A stretch of DNA of 11,905 nt from an uncultured Prevotella sp. Lineage in GTDB: Bacteria > Bacteroidota > Bacteroidia > Bacteroidales > Bacteroidaceae. Below are positions 7,367 to 11,905 of this stretch, piece after piece. Each line of letters opens with the position of its first letter. Position 1 is the first letter of the stretch. Both the position numbers and the translations under genes were made by a program. The stretch lies in contig CALCVP010000033.1 in the NCBI GenBank assembly GCA_937907705.1, positions 1-11,905 of the forward strand, written 5' to 3'. A model generated the notes under the pieces. It was not told the DNA's origin. It saw only the letters and a list, made by a program, of their open reading frames with translations, and did not search any database.

Positions 7367-7783
7367 TTATTCTTCGGGCTTAATCGGCAAGAAATGAAAT
7401 TCACCTTGCTTTATTTCTTTAATCTTAAATAGCCCTTTCTTTTGATAATGAGCTATAATCTTCTTGTATTTCTTGTCAATATCCTTCTTTTTCAAATTAA
7501 AGCAAATACAACAGGTCCTATGGGGCATTCCCTTATTTTCGAAGTATTGTTTCAACTGATATGAATAATTGTCTCTTCCTATCAGAAACTTGTTTTTCTC
7601 ATTAATCCATGCGCTGTCTATTTCTTGTACCTCTGTAACATATACGATTGAATCGTTGAATGAAGAGGCTATTCCAAAAGCATAAAGCTTGGGAACACAT
7701 TTGTTTTTTGCAGACATAGCAGTCACACTTATCAGCAGCATGACTGCACAAATGGCAAAAATACTAATTTTATTCGATTTCAT
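7367..7783 (-). CDS. Small exported protein of unknown function with CCxC cluster
   Basis: A 138-residue protein. I recall similar exported hypothetical proteins from other Bacteroidales but know no function, and this could not be searched. Starting at 7783 gives a clean signal peptide: KSNK, then a hydrophobic core at 7-20, with likely cleavage after AMSA (25). The frame stays open to an ATG at 7837, but those 18 extra residues would sit ahead of an already good signal peptide, so the shorter form is preferred. The mature part begins with an Ala/Gly/Ser-containing strand (LYAFGIASSFNDSIVYVTEVQEIDSAWI), has a central segment FLIGRDNYSYQLKQYF (66-81), and has cysteines at 29, 91, 92 and 94 (HRTCCICF). 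A lysine-rich helix (98-116) follows. The cysteines could form disulphides or bind metal, but that is only a guess. The gene lies about 120 bp after rpoD with no clear promoter between. Confidence 0.8.
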   Translation of the reverse strand: MKSNKISIFAICAVMLLISVTAMSAKNKCVPKLYAFGIASSFNDSIVYVTEVQEIDSAWINEKNKFLIGRDNYSYQLKQYFENKGMPHRTCCICFNLKKKDIDKKYKKIIAHYQKKGLFKIKEIKQGEFHFLPIKPEE

Positions 7784-7860
7784 TATTATCTTTATCATTT
7801 CTATTACCCTGATTGTCGTGTCAGTCAAATTGTACATGAAGCCTATTTATCCATTTCACT

Positions 7861-7888
7861 GATACACTTATTACTTACCGATACACTT
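7861..7888. repeat. Short direct repeat GATACACTT
   Basis: GATACACTT occurs at 7861-7869 and again at 7880-7888, a 19-base period, in the gap between rpoD and the small exported-protein gene. The second copy runs into the palindrome ACTTGCAAGT (7885-7894). The function is unknown; it could be a paired protein-binding site or chance. Confidence 0.35.
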
Positions 7889-7902
7889 GCAAGTAAATAA
7901 AC

Positions 7903-8766
7903 TTACTGACCCAAATAAGACTTGAGCAACTTATTCTTTGTACTATGACGCAACCGTCTAATAGCTTTTTCTTTTATTTGCCGTACCCTTTCTCTAGTCA
8001 GCCCATATTTGTCACCGATTTCTTCCAATGTCATCTCGCTTTGGTTAATGCCGAAAAAAGCTTCTATAACATTCCGCTCACGATCATTCAAAGTACTTAA
8101 AGCTCTATTGATTTCTTCTCTAAGCGACTCAAGCACCAAAGAATTGTCTGCCATTGGAGAATCTGTATTAGGCAATACATCCAACAAGCTGTTGTCTTCA
8201 CCGTCATTAAAAGGTGCATCTACCGACACATGTTTGCCACTTACCTTCATGGCCTCTTCTATCTTCTCATGCGGAATGTCTACCTTGTCTGCTATTTCAT
8301 CTATACTGGGACGACGTTCGTGCTCTTGCTCAAATTTATTCAGTGCCCTATTAATCTTGTTGACAGATCCTACCTGATTGAGCGGAAGGCGAACAATACG
8401 ACTTTGCTCTGCAATAGCTTGCAGAATGCTTTGACGTATCCACCACACAGCATAGGATATAAACTTAAATCCACGCGTCTCATCAAATTTCTCCGCTGCT
8501 TTTATCAAGCCCACATTTCCCTCATTAATTAAATCAGGCAAGCTAAGACCTTGATTTTGATATTGTTTTGCTACAGACACAACAAATCGCAAGTTCGCCT
8601 TTGTCAACTTTTCAAGTGCCTTACGGTCACCTTTCCTAATACGTTGAGCCAATTCCACCTCTTCATCTGTGCTTATTAACTCCTCATGACCTATCTCTTG
8701 AAGATATTTGTCCAAAGAATCGCTCTCTCTATTAGTTATTGATTTTGTGATTTTTAGTTGTCTCAT
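7903..8766 (-). CDS. rpoD: Primary (housekeeping) sigma factor RpoD
   Basis: Housekeeping sigma-70 factor, 287 residues, the short Bacteroidota form that lacks region 1.1 and the long non-conserved insert. Region 1.2 spans about 15-47. Region 2 spans about 50-121, including DLINEGN (78-84) for core binding and FKFISYAVWWIRQ (100-112) for promoter melting and -7 recognition. Region 3 lies at about 130-205, and region 4 at about 216-284 with the helix-turn-helix LEEIGDKYGLTRERVRQIKEKA (247-268). The start at 8766 (MRQLKITKSITNRES) is the family's conserved N-terminus. An in-frame ATG at 8793 falls inside the promoter -7 box, so it cannot be translated from that transcript. The TAnnTTTG promoters found in this window are the kind this factor recognises. 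It has its own promoter and is separated from htrA upstream by a terminator-like hairpin. Confidence 0.97.
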   Translation of the reverse strand: MRQLKITKSITNRESDSLDKYLQEIGHEELISTDEEVELAQRIRKGDRKALEKLTKANLRFVVSVAKQYQNQGLSLPDLINEGNVGLIKAAEKFDETRGFKFISYAVWWIRQSILQAIAEQSRIVRLPLNQVGSVNKINRALNKFEQEHERRPSIDEIADKVDIPHEKIEEAMKVSGKHVSVDAPFNDGEDNSLLDVLPNTDSPMADNSLVLESLREEINRALSTLNDRERNVIEAFFGINQSEMTLEEIGDKYGLTRERVRQIKEKAIRRLRHSTKNKLLKSYLGQ

Positions 8767-8790
8767 GTAGCATATAAATTTAAGCAATTG

Positions 8791-8822
8791 CAAATTTAAT
8801 GTATTTCCAACTTAAATACAAA
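8791..8822 (-). promoter_or_regulatory. rpoD promoter, full Bacteroidota consensus
   Basis: On the minus strand TTTG (8819-8822) is followed after 20 bases by TAAATTTG (8791-8798) and then C. This is an exact match to the Bacteroidota housekeeping promoter (TTTG, about 20 nt, TAnnTTTG). The predicted transcript start near 8785 leaves a leader of about 20 bases before the rpoD start codon, which fixes the choice of start. Confidence 0.88.
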
Positions 8823-8967
8823 CATTTTGAAGAAAATATTTATTAATTATTAGTTTTTAGCAAACAATATAAAAAAGATATTCTATCCTACTTGATTAAT
8901 TGCATTATTTTGCAAATAAAAAATTCAATTACACATTATTAGCACTGGGCCTATAGAAACATAAGAA

Positions 8968-8998
8968 AGGCGGCTCAACATGGTTTGTCGAGTCGCCT
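8968..8998 (-). terminator. Probable terminator of the htrA transcript
   Basis: A GC-rich imperfect 13-position stem (8968-8980 with 8986-8998; one G-U pair and one mismatch) closes a five-base loop. On the minus strand it is followed by TTCTTATG, a short, imperfect T tract. It lies about 65 bases after the htrA stop codon and about 145 bases before the rpoD promoter. Some read-through into rpoD is possible. Confidence 0.65.
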
Positions 8999-9062
8999 AT
9001 CTTATACTTGATACTTGCTTTCCTATAAAAAGGCAAAAAGGAAATACATGTTTGTTTACTAC

Positions 9063-10514
9063 TTAGTTGTTTTCTAACGGTACTGCATAATATGCTTTCT
9101 TTCCAGTAGGATAAATACCTTGAATATACAATACCGGGTCTTTGCTATGTGATGCGCTCTTTACTGCATCTTGCAAATCGTTTACAGTCTTCATAGCATT
9201 GTCGTTTACACGCTGGATAATAAATCCGCGATTGACACCAGCCGTTTTGAAAGCACCGCCATTCACTTTCGTTACTACAAGACCATAATTGATCGAGAGT
9301 TGTTTCTTCTCTGACTCGTTTACCTCACGGAAGTTGCCACCCAGTACATCAAGATCTGCATTCTTTATCACTTTTGTATTTCCTTGCTCATTCTTCAATA
9401 CAATAGTTTCTGTATGCTTTTTTTTGTCGTGCAGATAGGTAATAGTCACCTTGTCGCCTGGACGCTTCTTTGCAATAATCTCTTGCAACTCTCCAAACTT
9501 GGTAATCTTCTGTCCATCAGCAGCTATGATAACATCGCCTTTCTTCATGTTTGAAGAAGCGGCAGACCCGTCATCGCTAATAGAATTGATATAAACGCCT
9601 TCCATTGTGCCAAGATCTACTTCTTTGCCGTTTTCTTTCTGAGAATCTACATAATTCTTCACATCTCCACCTGTAATGCCCAAAAGTGCGCGTTGCACAG
9701 TACCATAAGTTTTGATATCGCTGACTACCTTATTCATCAAGGCTGTAGGAATGGCAAATCCATAACCACTAAAAGAACCTGTCTGAGAATAAAGCATGGC
9801 ATTAATACCTACCAGCTCACCCTTTACATTTACCAATGCGCCACCTGAGTTACCTGCATTAATGGCTGCATCTGTCTGTATAAATGACTCTACACCATTA
9901 GCTCCCAATGAACGTGCTTTGGCACTGATGATACCTGCTGTAACCGTATTGTTCAGCCCCAACGGATTACCGATAGCCAATACCCATTCACCTACTTTTA
10001 CTGCATCGCTATTGGCTATGGTAATAGCGGGCAAGTTCTTTGCATCTATCTTAATAAGAGCCAAGTCTGTCGTTTTGTCTGCACCGATAATCTTGGCTGA
10101 ATACTCTTTGTTGTCAGTAAGTGTTACCGTCAACTCATCTGCACCATCTACTACATGGTTGTTGGTTACAATGTAACCGTCTGCAGAAATAATGACGCCC
10201 GAACCTGTAGCTTCACGCTTTGGAGTCTGTATCTGTCGCTTTTGTGATCCTCCATTGCCTCTACCAAAGAATCCCCCGAAAGGATCGAAAAAATCGCCAA
10301 ATGGATCGTCTTGAACATCTACAGTCTGTACCTTGCTGTTTTGTACGTATTTAATATGAACAACAGATGGAAGAGCTTTTTCCGCAGCATAAGTCAAGTC
10401 TACAGGTTGCCCCACCACTGGAGCGGCTGCACATATTTCGGAAAAAGAACCACAAGAGAATGCAAGTGTCATTGAACACATTGCAACACAAAAATAGTTA
10501 GATAACTTCTTCAT
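9063..10514 (-). CDS. htrA: HtrA/DegP-type periplasmic serine protease
   Basis: Envelope quality-control protease and chaperone of the HtrA/Deg family, 483 residues, with two PDZ domains as in DegP/DegQ. The signal peptide is about 1-30, with probable cleavage near ICAAA; Cys21 is not in a good lipobox. The trypsin-like domain (about 38-260) has the full triad: H120 in TNNHVVDG, D150 in TTDLALIKI and S223 in NAGNSGGAL. The loop between 68 and 92 is rich in Phe, Gly and Asp (DPFGDFF repeated as DPFGGFF), a flexible LA-type loop. PDZ1 lies at about 275-378 and PDZ2 at about 386-472. It is transcribed alone from a promoter about 50 bases upstream and ends before a hairpin. It degrades or refolds misfolded periplasmic and outer-membrane proteins. 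Whether it is DegP-like or DegQ-like cannot be decided here. Confidence 0.95.
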   Translation of the reverse strand: MKKLSNYFCVAMCSMTLAFSCGSFSEICAAAPVVGQPVDLTYAAEKALPSVVHIKYVQNSKVQTVDVQDDPFGDFFDPFGGFFGRGNGGSQKRQIQTPKREATGSGVIISADGYIVTNNHVVDGADELTVTLTDNKEYSAKIIGADKTTDLALIKIDAKNLPAITIANSDAVKVGEWVLAIGNPLGLNNTVTAGIISAKARSLGANGVESFIQTDAAINAGNSGGALVNVKGELVGINAMLYSQTGSFSGYGFAIPTALMNKVVSDIKTYGTVQRALLGITGGDVKNYVDSQKENGKEVDLGTMEGVYINSISDDGSAASSNMKKGDVIIAADGQKITKFGELQEIIAKKRPGDKVTITYLHDKKKHTETIVLKNEQGNTKVIKNADLDVLGGNFREVNESEKKQLSINYGLVVTKVNGGAFKTAGVNRGFIIQRVNDNAMKTVNDLQDAVKSASHSKDPVLYIQGIYPTGKKAYYAVPLENN

Positions 10515-10563
10515 ATTGTTTATCTTTTAGATATATAATATTCTTATTTTCTAAATTTAGCTG

Positions 10564-10589
10564 CAAATATAGACGCAAAATTTGTTAAA
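10564..10589 (-). promoter_or_regulatory. htrA promoter
   Basis: The minus strand reads TATATTTG followed by C (10564-10571), an exact TAnnTTTG box. About 21 bases upstream is TTGG in the context ATTGG, a near match to the -33 TTTG. The predicted start near 10558 leaves a leader of about 45 bases. The rest of the 257-bp gap to riboflavin synthase shows nothing I can name. Confidence 0.65.
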
Positions 10590-10771
10590 CTGCCAATTTG
10601 TCTGAATATTTGTCCTCTTTTAACACTACATATATTCTTGTTAACGGCTCTTAGTTGGTCTTCCTGTTTTTTTTACATTCATTCAAAGTCTATACTGTCT
10701 TTTCTCTCTTGCGAACTGCAATATTACCTTACAGCTGCCATTTCTATGTTAAATGAACAAAAAAATTGACT

Positions 10772-11395
10772 CTATCTAAACATTTCTATAGGTTCTGCCT
10801 GCTGTTGCAGACGGGCAATATATTTGCCTAAGATGTCAAATTCTATGTTTACCTTGCTGCCAACCTCTATGTCGCAGAAGTTAGTATGTTCAAAGGTATA
10901 AGGAATAATCGCCACTTTGAAAGTGTCAACGGTAGGGGTGCATACGGTCAGAGAGACACCGTTAACAGTAATGCTACCTTTGTCTACTGTGAAATAGCCC
11001 TTGTGCGCCATCTCTTTGTCAAAGGCATATTTAAAAGTATAATAAGTACTGCCGTCTGCATCCTCTTTAGCTACACACTCTGCTGTCATATCTACATGCC
11101 CTTGCACTATATGACCATCCAAGCGTCCGTTCATCAGTATCGAACGTTCTACGTTCACCTTGTCGCCCACTTTAAGTAGCCCTAAATTTGACTTGTCCAG
11201 CGTTTCTTTCATGGCTGTTACCGTATATCGGTTGCCGTCAAGATGTACTACTGTAAGACACACGCCGTTATGGGCAACACTTTGGTCTATTTTCAATTCA
11301 TGAGCAAAGCTACATTCAAGAGTAAAGTCAATATTTTCTTTATCGCGTTTTATTTCTTTTACGATAGCAAAATCCTCTATTATTCCAGAAAACAT
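10772..11395 (-). CDS. ribE: Riboflavin synthase, alpha subunit
   Basis: Catalyses the last step of riboflavin synthesis, dismutation of two 6,7-dimethyl-8-ribityllumazine molecules to riboflavin and a pyrimidinedione. It has 207 residues, the normal length. Two lumazine-binding repeats are visible: repeat 1 (about 1-96) begins MFSGIIED and contains HNGVCLTV (42-49), and repeat 2 (about 97-195) contains GHIVQGHVD (94-102) and VNGVSLTV (143-150). The usual start is MFTGIIE; Ser3 is a mild change. The ending Glu-Pro-Ile-Glu-Met-Phe-Arg is a normal C-terminal tail. The gene stands alone rather than beside other rib genes. It begins about 26 bases after the T tract of a strong terminator and has no consensus promoter of its own, so expression may depend on read-through from the upstream RNA promoter. 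Confidence 0.96.
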   Translation of the reverse strand: MFSGIIEDFAIVKEIKRDKENIDFTLECSFAHELKIDQSVAHNGVCLTVVHLDGNRYTVTAMKETLDKSNLGLLKVGDKVNVERSILMNGRLDGHIVQGHVDMTAECVAKEDADGSTYYTFKYAFDKEMAHKGYFTVDKGSITVNGVSLTVCTPTVDTFKVAIIPYTFEHTNFCDIEVGSKVNIEFDILGKYIARLQQQAEPIEMFR

Positions 11396-11420
11396 AAGTA
11401 AAAATTTTAATGTGTAACAG

Positions 11421-11451
11421 ATAAAAAAGAAGGCAGGAAAACTTCCTGCCC
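11421..11451 (-). terminator. Intrinsic terminator ending the small RNA, upstream of ribE
   Basis: A perfect 8-bp stem, GGCAGGAA/TTCCTGCC (11433-11440 with 11444-11451), is followed on the minus strand by TTCTTTTTTAT. It ends the transcript that starts near 11656. It lies only about 26-38 bases before the ribE start codon. Confidence 0.88.
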
Positions 11452-11656
11452 TTATAGTTTAAAAAGACCGTACTGATGATGTGATGAAACTCCGAGCTAT
11501 ATAAGATTTGAGAGCTCTCCGCCTTTGTAATCCACCGGCTTTACAGCTATGCCTTGCGACAATGTGGCCCGCCATTAGCAAAAGAAGTCTTCTCGGTTTT
11601 CGTTTTTAAATTGATGAGTATCCCGATCGAACCAATACGGTCTATTTCTTTTTCCT
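11452..11656 (-). ncRNA. Structured small RNA, 6S RNA-like candidate
   Basis: A non-coding transcript is outlined by a consensus promoter (start near 11656) and the terminator at 11433-11451. The two ends of the core pair: AGACCGTA (minus strand, 11643-11636) with TACGGTCT (11472-11465), extended by three A-T pairs beyond a T-T mismatch. Inside, after unpaired stretches on both sides, CCGAG (11596-11592) pairs with CTCGG (11496-11492), continued by GAAA/TTTC. Further in, CCAC (11567-11564) pairs with GTGG (11535-11532). The nesting of closing stem, large internal loop, middle stem and apical stem, with a core of about 180-190 nt, is that of 6S RNA, which mimics an open promoter and sequesters the housekeeping polymerase. 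A Bacteroidales-specific 6S-like family exists (Rfam Bacteroidales-1, as I recall), but I could not run its model. The alternative is a leader that controls ribE. Confidence 0.6.
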
Positions 11657-11660
11657 GCTG

Positions 11661-11692
11661 CAAAATTAATAAGAAATTCTGAATACTCCAAA
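11661..11692 (-). promoter_or_regulatory. Promoter of the small RNA, full Bacteroidota consensus
   Basis: On the minus strand TTTG (11689-11692) is followed after 20 bases by TAATTTTG (11661-11668) and then CAGCAGG. Both boxes and the spacing match the Bacteroidota housekeeping promoter. It lies inside a 60-codon open frame that appears spurious. No protein gene starts in the ~260 bases between this promoter and ribE. Confidence 0.87.
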
Positions 11693-11905
11693 CTTTTTCG
11701 GTAAGAAACTACATATAAAAAGTGTTTGAGAGAAGAATGAGGAAAGTTTACTGGCAATCAGTTACTTCCTCATTTTGGTTAAAAGTGGCGAGGACAGACG
11801 AAGACGGGAATACGACAAGATGATACAGAGGAACGTTACCTATTCGTAACTATTGCTGTCCGCTAAAACTCAAAATAGCATAGAAACCCTATCCGCAATG
11901 TCCGT
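11693..11905. other. Right-edge stretch without a recognised gene
   Basis: No credible gene is visible. GTTAC/GTAAC with a six-base loop (11835-11850) could form a short hairpin. On the minus strand a frame open at the window edge ends at a TAG at 11863-11865 after about 13 codons (ending FLCYFEF). It could be the tail of a gene beyond the window or chance. Confidence 0.4.

Noticed and set aside
7784..7837. N-terminal extension of the small exported protein
   Set aside because: It would put 18 residues ahead of a complete signal peptide that starts at 7783.
11421..11656. FMN riboswitch upstream of riboflavin synthase
   Set aside because: Expected from the neighbour gene, but the conserved FMN-riboswitch blocks are absent. 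The GGGCAGGA string seen here belongs to the terminator stem.
11575..11757. A 60-codon open frame on the minus strand
   Set aside because: It spans the small-RNA promoter and the 5' part of the structured RNA. Its residues NFAAG are simply the translation of the -7 box region, and it has no protein-like composition.
11863..11905. C-terminal fragment of a minus-strand gene at the right edge
   Set aside because: Only about 13 codons are visible, with no family signature; it cannot be supported.
1..11905. CRISPR arrays, phage, transposase or integrase genes
   Set aside because: No regularly spaced repeats and no recognisable mobile-element protein were seen in any frame.

Overview
The window comes from a member of the Bacteroidales, probably a Bacteroides/Prevotella-type gut or oral anaerobe. 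The evidence is the short primary sigma factor of about 287 residues with no region 1.1, promoters of the Bacteroidota form (TTTG about 20 nt before TAnnTTTG), the LytS/LytTR two-component pair beside a split MacB-type exporter, and moderate-to-low GC. Placement below order level is inference. Apart from the partial tRNA at the left edge, every gene lies on the minus strand, so transcription runs from high to low coordinates.

Right end (11905 to about 11400): no convincing protein gene. There is a consensus promoter at 11661-11692, a structured region whose ends pair with each other, and an intrinsic terminator at 11433-11451. Together they outline a small RNA of about 180-235 nt with a 6S-like rod architecture. 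Riboflavin synthase (10772-11395) starts just after that terminator and has no clear promoter of its own.

Centre (10514 to 7281): an HtrA/DegP-type periplasmic serine protease with its own promoter and a downstream hairpin. Next is the primary sigma factor rpoD with a textbook promoter. Then comes a small exported protein of unknown function carrying a CCxC cluster, followed by a good intrinsic terminator.

Left half (6952 to 108): a tripartite efflux locus in the order outer-membrane TolC-like channel, MacA-like periplasmic adaptor, MacB-like ATPase, MacB-like permease. It is followed by a LytS-family sensor kinase and a LytTR response regulator. ATPase and permease are separate genes 2 bp apart, whereas E. 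coli MacB is one fused chain. A long imperfect hairpin and a possible second promoter lie between the permease and the kinase, so the regulatory pair may be a separately controlled sub-operon. The likely logic is that the kinase senses an envelope or small-molecule signal and the regulator controls the exporter; the substrate cannot be read from the sequence. A bidirectional terminator separates the regulator from the convergent tRNA-Glu at the left edge.

Most of the window is ordinary core genome. The item most worth following up is the structured RNA upstream of riboflavin synthase. I did not find a convincing undescribed multi-gene system.
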